Part shown: piece by piece, positions 53,117 to 64,000 of the stretch
Layout: each line of letters opens with the position of its first letter
Numbering within the stretch: position 1 is the first letter of the stretch
NCBI GenBank assembly: GCA_020736575.1
Contig: JAGPYM010000057.1
Location: 78,360-142,359, forward strand
From: Thelonectria olida
Taxonomy: Eukaryota > Ascomycota > Sordariomycetes > Hypocreales > Nectriaceae
Direction: 5' to 3'
Length of the DNA stretch: 64,000 nucleotides
Notes under the pieces: model-generated
What the model saw: the letters and a program-made list of their open reading frames with translations, nothing else
Told to the model about the DNA's origin: nothing
Databases searched by the model: none
Program-made: the position numbers and the translations under genes

Positions 53117-56100
53117 TACCCCCTTAAAGTGGAAAGCTTTAACACTCTAATTATTTTAAACTTATTTAAAAATATATTTTATATTATAAAAGTTATCTTT
53201 CTTATTATAAATCTCCTTTTATAATTTATTTACTATTTTTAAATTATATTATTTATATTATATTTATAATTATTATATATTTATACTAAATAATAAGCAA
53301 TTAGTTATATTTTTAAATATAATTTACTATTAAAATATATAATAATAAATAGTACCTTATAATAAGGTTTCCTTTTCCTTTTCTCTCTTTTAATATTATA
53401 TCCTTAATTAGTATATTACCTTATAAATTTACCCTTACTATTACTTTTTTAAGTTTTATTTTAATCTTTTAAGCTACTTTTACTAATTATTTTATATTAA
53501 ATAGATTTTAATTATTTACTCTCCTATTACTACTATTAAAATATTATAAGTTATTTTATAATTTATAATTTTATTTTAAAACTTAATTAGCTAATATTAG
53601 ATATAGTAAATCTTTTAACCTTTTCCCTACCCCTTTTAAACTTAAGTAAGTTATTTTAAAGCTTAAATATATAAAATAAGGTGCTAATTAGCTTATAGTA
53701 AGTTTAATACTTCCTTTTAGTTATATACTACCTACTACTATTATATTTAAGCTAAATAGGTAGCTAATACTACTATTACTATTATAATTATATATATTAT
53801 ATTTTATTTTTAAGTTTTACGCCTTATTCTAACTTATTTAATAGTAAGGCTAAAAGGCACTAGGTTTCCTACCTAGCCTATTTTAATAGTGCTCTAGTAG
53901 GCTAAAGTACTAGTAAGTATTAGGCTAGCTAGGGCTTATACTACTATAAGTAGTATAACTCTAGTAGCTGATACTAATTAATATATATAATATTTTATTT
54001 TATTTTTATAATTTATTTTACTAATTTAATTCTTATAGCCCTATTATTACCCTTTTAATAGTTTTATTCTTTTTAAATTAGTAGGATAAAATTATAATTA
54101 AAAAGAAGGTAAGTTAGTTTTATAGTTTATTTTAACCTTTTAAATTATATTAATATATTTAAAATAGGAGAAAAATAAGTATTATATTATAATTAAGGTT
54201 ATATTAAAAGGTCTTTCTATTAAAATATTTCTTTTAGCTAGTAACTTTTATCTTTTATAAATAAAGGTTATATTTTTAATATAATATTTATTTAGTTTTA
54301 TATTTTATATTTTAATAGTTTAGCCTTTAGGCTATTAGTTAATTTTAAATTTTTATATAGCGCTTAATAACTTATATATTCATCTAATTATAATTTTATA
54401 ATTATAAGCTTAAAAGTATTAAAATAATACTTATTTATTATATGTATAATTTATTTAGGATTTTTTTAATTGTCCTTTTATTTAGGTTTTTATTATATTA
54501 TTTTAAAATATACTATTAAATATTTATAAGTCCAAATTGCTTATAACTTTCCTTTTATCCTTAGCCTTATAATACTTTTATAAGCCTATTTATTATAAGT
54601 TTTAAGCTTTTTAAATAGCTAAGGGAGATTATTTTCTTTTAAATATATTATTATAGCTAATAGTTATAAATATTAATATATTAGAGTTTTATTTTTAGCT
54701 TTAGTAAAGGATTTTTTAATAGGCTAATAGTTTATTAGTTATTACTAATAAGGTGTAAATTAGTATTTTATATTTTATATTATAAGCTTTATAATAGCTG
54801 TTATTAAAATAGACCTTTTTTTATAACTTATATAAGTTTAAATAGCTTTACTTTTATAATTAAAATTATTACTATATTTTACTTATTTACTTACTATTTA
54901 ATTAGGCTTTTAAAAAGTATTATTATAAATTCTTATAAGCTTTTCTAATTAATTATATTATTTATAAATAAGGTATTACTATAAACTATAAGGGCATGTC
55001 TAAGTTTAAATTGCAAACTATAAAAATAGCTTATATATAGGTAATTAAGGACTTAATTAGCTGCTTAAATATACTTTTTACTAGAATTATTTATAAATTA
55101 GGCTAGTTAAAAGGTAGTAAAGGTAATATCCAGTCTACTAATAATATTTATAAAAAAAATTAAACTAATTACTCTTTATACTAATTAATAGTTTTTCTAT
55201 TTACTATTTTTTATTTAGAAAAAGTTTCTTTTTAGCTATTAGAGACCTATTTTATATTTCTATAATTTATAACTTATATATCTTTTTTAAATATATAACT
55301 TATATAATTTAAATGCGCTTTATATTATAGTCTTATATAATCTCTATTTTAAGAAACTATTATAGCTTATATTTTTTAATTAACTAATATTTCTTTTTTA
55401 AAAACTTAATAGCTCTAAATATAGCTCTTTTATTCCCTTTTTTAAATATAATAATTATATTATTTATATAAAAAAATATAAAAATTCTATCCTTTTAGTA
55501 ATAGTATAGCTCTTCTAGTACTAGTTACTAATTTAAGCTTTAGAGTATAGTTTTAAGCTTAGTTTACTATAAAAGTAGCACGACTTATAATTTATAAAGT
55601 GCTTTATAAAAAAGTAATATTTAATATTTCTTATACCCCCTCCTAAAGCCTAAAGGCAGCTTTATAAATATATTATTATATAATTTTATATTTATAAATA
55701 CATTTATAATATTATATTATATTAATTTAAGGTTAAACTTTATTAAAATTGCTAGTAGTATTTAAAATAATTTTTTAATAAGGGTTATAATATAAGTATC
55801 TTTAGTATTTAACTTTTATTATTAGTTTTTATATATAATAAGTCTTATTTTATACTTTTAAAAGTACTTATACTTATTAAACTTATATTTAAATACTTAT
55901 ATATAGTTTAGTATTTATAAGTTATAAACTTATAAATTATAGCTTGTAATTTCTAATTATAATAATATCTGCTTATAGCTTTTTAAATAATCTTTTTATA
56001 CTTATTTATACTCTACTTTAAACTTATATCTAATTAAACTATTATAAAAACTTAAAACTTAAAATAGGTTCTTTTAATAGTATTTTTATCTATTAGATTT

Positions 56101-59100
56101 AAGGTTTATTAAAATTATTCCTGCCTTATATTTAAGCTTTAGCCTTTTAAAAATATATTACCTTCTTATTACTTTTAATACTAATACCTTTTCTTTCTTA
56201 TTATAAGTACTACTATTATTTCTATATAGAATGCTTAGTTTAGAGCTAGTAGGTTATTTACTAATTTACTTATATTAGCTTTAAAATAGTTTATTTGTAT
56301 TTTAATTTAAGTAAGAAAGCTTAAAAATAGGCTTTATAATAGTATTTAAAAGGGCTTGAAATGTGCTTAAGTGTGCTTAAAGTTATTAACTAGTAGGTCT
56401 TTTTATAGCTCTTACTTAGCTATTAGTAAGTTTTTAATAGAACTTTTAAAGCTTAAATCTAGTATTTTCTATTTATTAGGGCTTTATACTAGGTTTATAA
56501 CCTAATTAACTTATTTAATATTAAAAAGAGCTTATAAGCATTTTTAAATCTTTTTTAAAGTTTATTTCCTAATAGTTTCCTTTATTTATACCTTATTAGT
56601 ATTAAAAAACTCGTATTTATTAAAAATAATATTTTAAATAATATAGATTTATTAGTTAATAGATTTTATATTTAAAAGATATTTTAAAAATTATATCTAA
56701 TTAGGAACCTAATTTAAGCCTTTAGGCTAGTTTTTAATTAAAAGCAATTATTCTTTTATTATATAAGTATAGTAAGGGAAATACTTTATATTAATTATTT
56801 AATATAACTAATTTAAAGCTAGTTATTTTCTTAAGTATATAAAATGCTTAAAAGGAAGCTCTTATATAGTATTTTCTATTATAATTATTATTTTAAAGTT
56901 TAATTAAAGAGATATACTACTATTCTTACTATTTCTAACTAAAGCTCTAAAGGAGTTTACTATTAATTAGTAAAAGTTTTAACTTCTTTTTTACTACCCC
57001 CTAAAATGCTCTAAAGCTATTTTACTATTAAATATTTAATATACTTTTATTTACTCTAATTCCTTTATAAATAAGTTATAAATAGATTAATTTAGCCTTT
57101 TATAGCTTACTATTTATTTTTATAATTTAAAGCTTAATATTATATATTATATTAAGTATTTAAATAAAGTGTTTTAATATTATAAATACGCTTTCTTTTT
57201 AATAATTTATAAAATAATAATTTTAAATAAAATTTAAATCTTAGTTTATAAGAATTGTATAAAATATATAGTTATTTATACCTTTTAAATAGTTATAAAA
57301 GTCTAATAAAACTCTTTTACTAGGTTTTAAATCTTATATTTATAGTTTATAATACTCTTATTATTTTATTTTTACTAGGCTATAGGTATTATATTTAATA
57401 GTTAGTAGTTTTTTAATTTTTAACTTAAATATATAATTTACTAAATGTTTTAAGCTTTTAGGTTCTAGGTATTTTAACTAATAATGCTAAATTATTACTT
57501 AGGCTTAGTTAGGCTTTCTTATAGTTTAAGAATTATAATATAAGTGTCTTATAGGAAATATAGCTTAATTAACTATTTTAGGGATATATTTTAATATATA
57601 CTAGTTATACTCTAGCTGCAATTTATATAAAGTTTAGCTATTAATATATTTAATAATATTTTTATTATACTTTTAATTCTACTAGTATTTGATTTATTAT
57701 AATTTATATAAAAATATTAGATTGGTTTTATATTTAAATAGTATATAATACAATTTAAAGTGAGTATTTATAGCTTATTTTAAAGTTTTATATTTTAATT
57801 TCATATTATTATATTTAAGAATTAATAGGAATTTTAAGCTAGTAAATACACTTTTATTATATTATATATTTCTTAATATTTTAAATCTGGTTGCCTTATT
57901 AAAAATATATATAATAGTTTTTAAGTTTAGGATTAATAGGTTTTATAATAAGTATTTACTATTTAAGGCTAGAAAGGCAGTTGCTTTTTTTAAAATATAA
58001 TATTATAAATTAGAAAGTTAATTTAACTTTTTTATAAGTTGCTACTTTTAAGTTATAACCTTTTATAAAGTTTTTAAACCTTTTATTTATTTTAAATATT
58101 ATTTAAAAGATCTAGTTATATTTAAAATAGGTAGAACCTTTTTAATACTATTTTTAAAAATACTATTTAATATAAAATAGAGTTTAGGTTAATATATTCC
58201 TTTTTATAAAGTTTATATTACTTTTATATTCTTATATTTAGTATTAATATTTTATAAAGCCTTCTTTTAAATCTTAATTTAAAAGAGGACTTTACTTTTA
58301 GTTTTTAAGTTTAAAAGTTAAAAGCTATATTTTAAAGCTCTTTTAAATACTTAATTAGTTAAGCTTTTATTCTTTTAAGTTTTTTATTTTAAATCTTTTA
58401 TTAGAATTATATAATAAAGTCTATTAGAAAGTAATTTCTAGCTTTAATTTCCTTTCTATATTAGCTTATTTAATCTAAATAAAGATTTTAAAATATTATT
58501 TTAAAGCTTATAATAGTTATTAAATTAAAAGAAAGAGTATTATATTTTAACTACTTTTTTAAGTTTTATAATTTAAATTACTTACTTTTAAAAGGTAATT
58601 AGTTATTTAGTTTATTTTACTATTTATAGCTATTTTTAGCATTTTAAAATAGTATTTTTAAGTTTATATTCTTTTTAAAAAGTTAGTAATTTTATATATA
58701 GCTTTTAAATTAATAAAAACTTTAAAATATTATTATATTCTAATAACCTATTTATTACTAGTAAGTATATTATAATATAATATAAATTAATCTTTTTAAT
58801 TATCTAATTAAATATATTTTAAATACTATTTATTTATTTATTAAATTATTAAAGTTATTTTAATAAATAGTTAATTCTATTTATATAATTTTAATTAATT
58901 AAAGTATTTTAATATATAAATTATAATACTTTTATTTAATTAAACTTTAAACTTTATATTCTACTTTTAAATTCTACTTTTATAAATAGTTACTATTTTT
59001 AGTCTTTTTAATTCTTTTATATAAAAGGTATTAAATTATTTTAAATTAATAAGTTAACCTAATTTAAATACTTTTTAATAGTAATTTTTATAAGGTAAGC

Positions 59101-59267
59101 CTACTTAAAAGAGTTTAATTTTAATCTATTAAGGAGGTAAGTTTTTATATTTATAAATAAGGACATTTTATTAATATAGGGTTTATTAATAATATTTATT
59201 TTATTATTTTATAGTTTGTTTTAAAGTTATAGCTGCTTTAAAAAAGTACAATTTTAAGACTTTTAAT

Positions 59268-59472
59268 TATTAAATTAAATATAAGTTAAATTTATTATAT
59301 TATTAATATAAGATCTAAAGTAATTATTACCCCTTTTTAGCTAATACCTTATACTATTTCTATTTAAGACTTATAATATTAAGTAATATTACTTTACTAT
59401 TTAAGTTTATTTAGTAGAATGTCTTGCGGATTCTTATATACTATTTATATATATAATAGCTCTAGGTTAATA
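59268..59472. repeat. right LTR
   Basis: 205 bp, colinear with the left LTR. It retains a few bases (gtcttgcgga) that are AT-converted in the left copy. The target duplication ATACT follows immediately. Confidence 0.75.
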
Positions 59473-59540
59473 ATACTTTTAAACTATATATAAAAGGGCT
59501 TTCTAATTGGCTTGCGCTATATAAATATATAAATAGTTAA

Positions 59541-59770
59541 ATTTTAGCTTGGGGTATAATAGTATGTTTCTAGTTATAATTAAGCTAAACCTTTTATATT
59601 ATAAACTTGAGTAAAAGTAAAAAAAAACTATAGTTAGTTTAATATTAGTAGCTAGTAGCTAGTTAAATATAAATAATTTTATAATACTTTTAAATTATAT
59701 ATAAAAGGGCTTTTTAATTGGCTTATATTATATTAATATATAAATAATTAAATATAATTAATAGATTTTC
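59541..59770. repeat. repeat U, copy 2 (uninterrupted)
   Basis: Contains cttggggtataatagtatg, agtagctagtagctagtta and tataaaagggctttttaatt in this order. It is the best-preserved copy here. Confidence 0.6.
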
Positions 59771-60329
59771 TAATATTATAAAGCTAAAAGCTAGTTTTAA
59801 AAGCTAAAATATATTATATTAGCTATTAGTTAGTTAATTATAAAGTTATATATTATAGCTAATTACCTATAAGAGCATTTAATTTTATATATATTTAAAG
59901 CTAAAAGTTCTTTTTTATAATTAATATAAAATAGGGCTAGTTATAAAAGATATAAAATATTATAAATAGAAATAATTAAATATAATTAGTAGACTTTTCT
60001 AATATTATAAAAGTTAAAAGCTAGTTTTAAAAGCTAAAATATATTATATTAACTATTATATTAAATTAATTAGTTAATTATAAAGTTATATATTATTATT
60101 ATTTAAAAAGCTAATAATTTAAATATATAATAGAGGTTAATATAAGCTAAGCTATAGCCTTATATCTATTAAAATATGCTTTTTAATAGAGCTTAAAATT
60201 AAAAGTTTTATATAATAACTAATTACTTATAAGAGTGTTTAATTTTATATATATTTAAAAGCTAATAGTTTTCCCTTTATGAATAATATAAAATAGAGTT
60301 AATTATATAAAAATATAAAATAGTATAAC

Positions 60330-60430
60330 TAATTGTAAGCCTTATTAAAAAGCTTATTATAATAAATATAAGGCTAGGGTTTAGCTTATATTAACTTCTA
60401 TTATATATTTAAATTGTTAGCTTTATTCAT
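60330..60430. repeat. repeat R2, AT-converted copy
   Basis: Reads aagccttattaaaaagctta then taaggctagggtttagctta, matching the copy at 45545-45660 base by base except for mostly C-to-T and G-to-A type differences. Further inverted copies lie near 60110, 61065 and 62735. Confidence 0.55.
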
Positions 60431-60714
60431 AATAATAAGATTAATAAAATGTTATAAATAATAAAAGTTTATAATTATTATATAATATAAAGAAATATAT
60501 TATATAATAGTTAATAATAATTTGTTTATATATTAAAAAATAGAAATATAATAAAAGTTAATATAAAGTAAAGATTAAAAGAGAATTTTAAAATAAAATT
60601 TAAAATATATATTATAATTAATTTTAAAATATAAGTTTTAATTAAATAAACTTATATAAAATGTTTTATTTTAAACTTTTAATATATATATAATATTTAT
60701 AAAATATTATTATT

Positions 60715-60930
60715 AAAGTTCTAATTTAAAATATAATAATATATTTTTAATTATAATTAAATTAAATCTTTTAAATTTAAAACTTAAATTTAAAATAAAA
60801 AACTATAATTAGTTTAATTTTAATAACTAGTAGCTAGTTAAATATAAGTAGTTTTTATAATACTTTTAAATTATATATAAAAGGGCTTTTTAATTAGCCC
60901 GCACTATATTAATATATAAATAATTAAAAA
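60715..60930. repeat. repeat U, copy 3
   Basis: Colinear with copy 2: taactagtagctagttaaat, then tataaaagggctttttaatt and agcccgcactatattaat. Confidence 0.55.
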
Positions 60931-61904
60931 TACTTAATAGATTTTTTAATATTTTAAAAGTTAAAAGTAAATTTAAAAGTTAAAACATAATTTATTAGTT
61001 ATTTATAACTTAATTATAAAGCTAAATATTATAATTAAATACTTATTATTATTAAAAAAGCTAATAATTTAAATATATAATAAAGGTTAATATAAGTTAA
61101 ATTTTAATATTATATTTATTATAATAAGCTTTTTATTAAAATGTATAATTAGTTTTAAAATAAGAGGTTTTATTAAATAAGCCTTATATAAAAAACTGTA
61201 TTTTAAACTTTTTATATAAAGTACTTACTTTTTCTATTTAAGTTTAATTTATATAACTTAATTAATAATATAATATATAATAGTTAAAATGCTTAACTTT
61301 CTATTAATTAAATATAATATAATTTAATTAAAAAAGAGTTATATAACTATTTATTATATATTAAAATATATAAATATTTTTAAAGATATTAAACTAATAA
61401 AAGATTTTAATAGGTATTTAAAAAAGTTAAAACTTGTAAATATTTTTATACTATTTAATATAAATATATTATTAAATATTAATTAATAAATTAATTAAAT
61501 TATTTTAAATTATAAGATTTTAATTAAAGGATTTATATATATTAGTACTATTATAACTCTTTTAAATAAAAAGTTAAAAACTTAATATAACCTTTTAAAT
61601 AAAATAAATAATAATAATAAGCAATTTATTAAAATAATCTAAATAAATACTTATAAGCTATAGTTTTAAAAGCTATTATATTATTTATAACACTTTATAT
61701 TTTTTATAACTAGCTTTATTTTATATTATTTATAAGGGAAAAGCTTTTAGCTATTAAATATACTTAAAGTTAAATACTATTATAAGCAATTAGCTATTAT
61801 ATATAGTTTTATAATTAACTAATTTAATTTAATACTTAATATAATATATTTTCGCTTTTAAACTAGCTTTTAGCTTTTATAATTTTAAGAAAATCTATTA
61901 ATTA

Positions 61905-62125
61905 TATATATTTATTAATATATTAATATAATATAAGCTAATTAAAAAGCCCTTTTATATATAATTTAAAAGAATTATAAATATCACTTATATTTAACTA
62001 ACTGCTAGCTATTAAAACTAAACTAATTATAGTTTTCTTTTATTTTTAACTTAAGTTTTTAATTTAAAAGGTTTAGTTTAATTATAACTAGAAATATACT
62101 ATTATACCCTAGGCTAAAAGGAGCT
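61905..62125. repeat. repeat U, copy 4, inverted
   Basis: Reverse complement of copies 2 and 3: aattaaaaagcccttttata, then aactaactgctagctattaa and actattataccctaggct. Confidence 0.55.
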
Positions 62126-63858
62126 ATTATATATAATAGTAATATTTTAAATAGTTATTTAAAAAGCTATAAAAGAAAGTTTAAAAATAAAATGTAAGTT
62201 TAATAGATATAAGGTTTAAAGGAGTAGGGGCCTAAAAAGGGTAAATAAAAAAGAAAAGTTTTAAAAAGATTAAAATAGATTTAAAAGTATTTAAACTAAT
62301 AAAAATAAAAGAAGGCAAGTAGATTATAAAATATATTAAAAGGTTTGTATAATAATAAAAATTACTAATTATATAAAGTAAATACTTATAAAAGTATTTA
62401 ATTTTATATATATTTAAAAGCTAAAAGTTTTTCCTTTATAAATAAAATAAAATAAAGCTAGTTATAAAAAATATAAAGTGTTATAAATAGTATATATATA
62501 AATTGTAATTAATAATATAATATATTATAATTTAAAATAGCTTAATATAAGTTTATAATAAGTAAAGAATTTAAATAAGTATATTAAAAGTTTTAAGTTT
62601 TAAATATATAATAAAAATATTATAAATTATTTAATTACTTAAAGCTATTTATTATATTATTGTTTAAATATTTTAATTATTATTTAAGAAGTTTTATATT
62701 ATATTTAAGCTTATTATAAATATTAATAGTATTAGTAAAAAGCTAATAATTTAAATATATAATAAAAGTTAATATAAATTAATTCTTAGCTTTATATTAA
62801 TTATAATAAACTTTTTAATAAAGCTTATAATTAGTTTTAAAATAAAGGTTTCTATTAAATAAACCTTTTATAAGAAATTATAATTACTAATAAAAATAAA
62901 ATAAAGCAATTAAATAGTAAAATATATTAAAAAGTTTATATAATAATAAAAGTTACTAATTATAAAACTAATAAATAATATAACTCTTTTTTAAAAAAAA
63001 AACTATTTTAATAATAATACTAAGCAATTTATTAAAATTGTTTAATTATATACTTATAAGTTATAAGTTAAAAGCTATTATATTATTTATAATATTTTAT
63101 ATTTTTATAACTAGCTTTATTTTATATTATTTATAAAAGTAAAACCTTTAACTTTTAAATATATATAAAATTAAATATTTTATAATTAATAATTTTTATT
63201 ATAATATAAACCTTAATATATTTTACTAACTAATTGCTTTATTTTATTTCTATTAGTTTAAATACTTTAACCTATTTAACCTTTTTAAACTTTTCTTTTT
63301 TATTTAACTTTTTTAGTCCCTTTTTTTTTAACCCTTATATTTATTTAACTTACTTTTTATTTTAAATTTTCCTTTATAGCCTTTAAATAACTATTTAAAT
63401 TATACTATTATATATAATAGCTTTTAAAACTATACTTATAACTTTTAATTAAACTATTTAATAAATACTTATTATTATTATTAAATAGTTTTTCTTTTCC
63501 TTTTAAAAGTATATAAGGTTTTTATTTTCTATTTAAAAAATTTATAAAGTATTAAATATATTAATCTTTTAATTAGAATCTTATAACTTAAAATAATAAA
63601 ATTAATTTTTAATTTATATTAATATATTTATATTAAATAGTATAAAAATATTAAAAGTATAACTCTTTTAAATACTTATTATAAAAGCTAGAGCTATAAT
63701 AGAAAATAAAAGTTAAAAGCTTTAAAAGTAAATAGAAAAAAAGGAATAAAAAATATAAATTCTAATTAAATATTTAAAATTGGCAAATTAAAATAGTTAT
63801 AAAACTATAAAAAAGGTTTAAACTAATAGAAAGTTTATTATAAATTAATTATTAAATT

Positions 63859-64000
63859 AGGTTGGATAAGGGGAGGAAAACTCTTATCTTTTATAATAAT
63901 ATATTAGGTCCTATAGCCCTAGGTAAAAGATAATATATTAGATAAAAGCTCTATTATTCTCTATCTAATAGTATTTAAAATACTTATATAAGTGCATTTC
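63859..64000. mobile_element. possible LTR start of another element at the right edge
   Basis: Composition recovers slightly. The sequence gttggataaggggaggaaaa followed by ctcttatcttttataataat resembles the 5' end of a Copia-type LTR (TGTTGGA...). An inverted word pair, cttatctttta and taaaagataat, lies within it. The second LTR, if any, would be outside the window. Confidence 0.3.

Larger units (their letters stand above)
52899..59472. mobile_element. RIP-degraded LTR retrotransposon, about 6.6 kb
   Basis: Two direct repeats of 218 and 205 bp bound 6.15 kb of internal AT-rich sequence. Both LTRs begin TATTAAA and end GTTTAATA or GGTTAATA, as expected if TG...CA termini lost their G and C by RIP. 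The 5-bp sequence ATACT directly precedes the left LTR (52894-52898) and directly follows the right one (59473-59477), so it is a target-site duplication. Internal coding domains are no longer readable, so Copia or Gypsy cannot be told. It is inserted into an older repeat (copy U1), whose two halves continue on either side. Confidence 0.75.
52470..64000. repeat. RIP-degraded AT-rich repeat tract reaching the right edge
   Basis: About 11.5 kb of overwhelmingly A+T, with TA, TTA and TAA words everywhere and almost no C or G outside short relics. No frame above a few tens of codons survives. Nested and repeated units can still be aligned by eye (listed separately), so this is layered transposon debris and not simple AT-rich spacer. 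The composition fits extensive C-to-T mutation of repeats (RIP) in a heterochromatic segment. Confidence 0.85.

Overview
The window looks like an accessory or subtelomeric-type region of a filamentous ascomycete (Pezizomycotina, probably a sordariomycete). The evidence is: introns of 46-90 bp with GTRAGT-like donors and CTRAC-like branch points; families typical of these fungi (Zn2Cys6 regulator, fungal rhodopsin-like 7-TM protein, NACHT-type NLR relics, HLTF-like SNF2 helicase); and long, almost GC-free repeat tracts that look like the product of repeat-induced point mutation (RIP). All assignments were made by eye from translations. No database search was run.

Layout. 1-5 kb holds decayed genes: an SNF2 helicase running off the left edge, and a NACHT NLR relic whose 3' end carries a MED15-like tail. 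5-7 kb is mostly empty, with one possible small gene and an 85-bp 5'-truncated LINE copy with a perfect 16-bp target-site duplication. 7.1-12.4 kb has three ordinary intact genes (GNAT acetyltransferase, 7-TM rhodopsin-like protein, amino-acid/choline-type permease). 12.5-14.5 kb is an AT-rich block plus a second NLR fragment. 15-19.4 kb is a divergent exporter/regulator pair (MFS transporter and Zn2Cys6 factor) sharing a CGG-rich promoter with repeats. 19.4-22.8 kb has no gene I can support. 22.8-24.1 kb is a RelA/SpoT-domain gene, followed by a Zn2Cys6 fragment and about 1.3 kb with nothing.

The most unusual part is 26.4-43.3 kb: four very large, GC-rich, intron-poor genes in two divergent pairs. 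They are a 1343-aa protein of unknown function, a 1142-aa protein of unknown function, a subtilase-like (S8) protein with an altered active site, and a giant DUF6603-type protein. From memory, the first two resemble bacterial proteins of unknown function that occur together, so I read this as a fungal copy of a bacterial-type multi-gene system. A fifth relic of bacterial look (45.1-45.5 kb) and a secreted copper-amine-oxidase-like gene (45.8-47.4 kb) lie just beyond it, with ankyrin and mannose-6-phosphate isomerase relics between.

49.8-52.3 kb carries one intact CCCH/RBR E3 ubiquitin ligase gene. From 52.4 kb to the right edge the sequence is RIP-degraded repeat. In it I can delimit one LTR retrotransposon (52899-59472, about 0.2-kb LTRs, 5-bp target duplication) nested inside an older repeat that recurs several times, and a second repeat family with a better-preserved copy at 45.5 kb.
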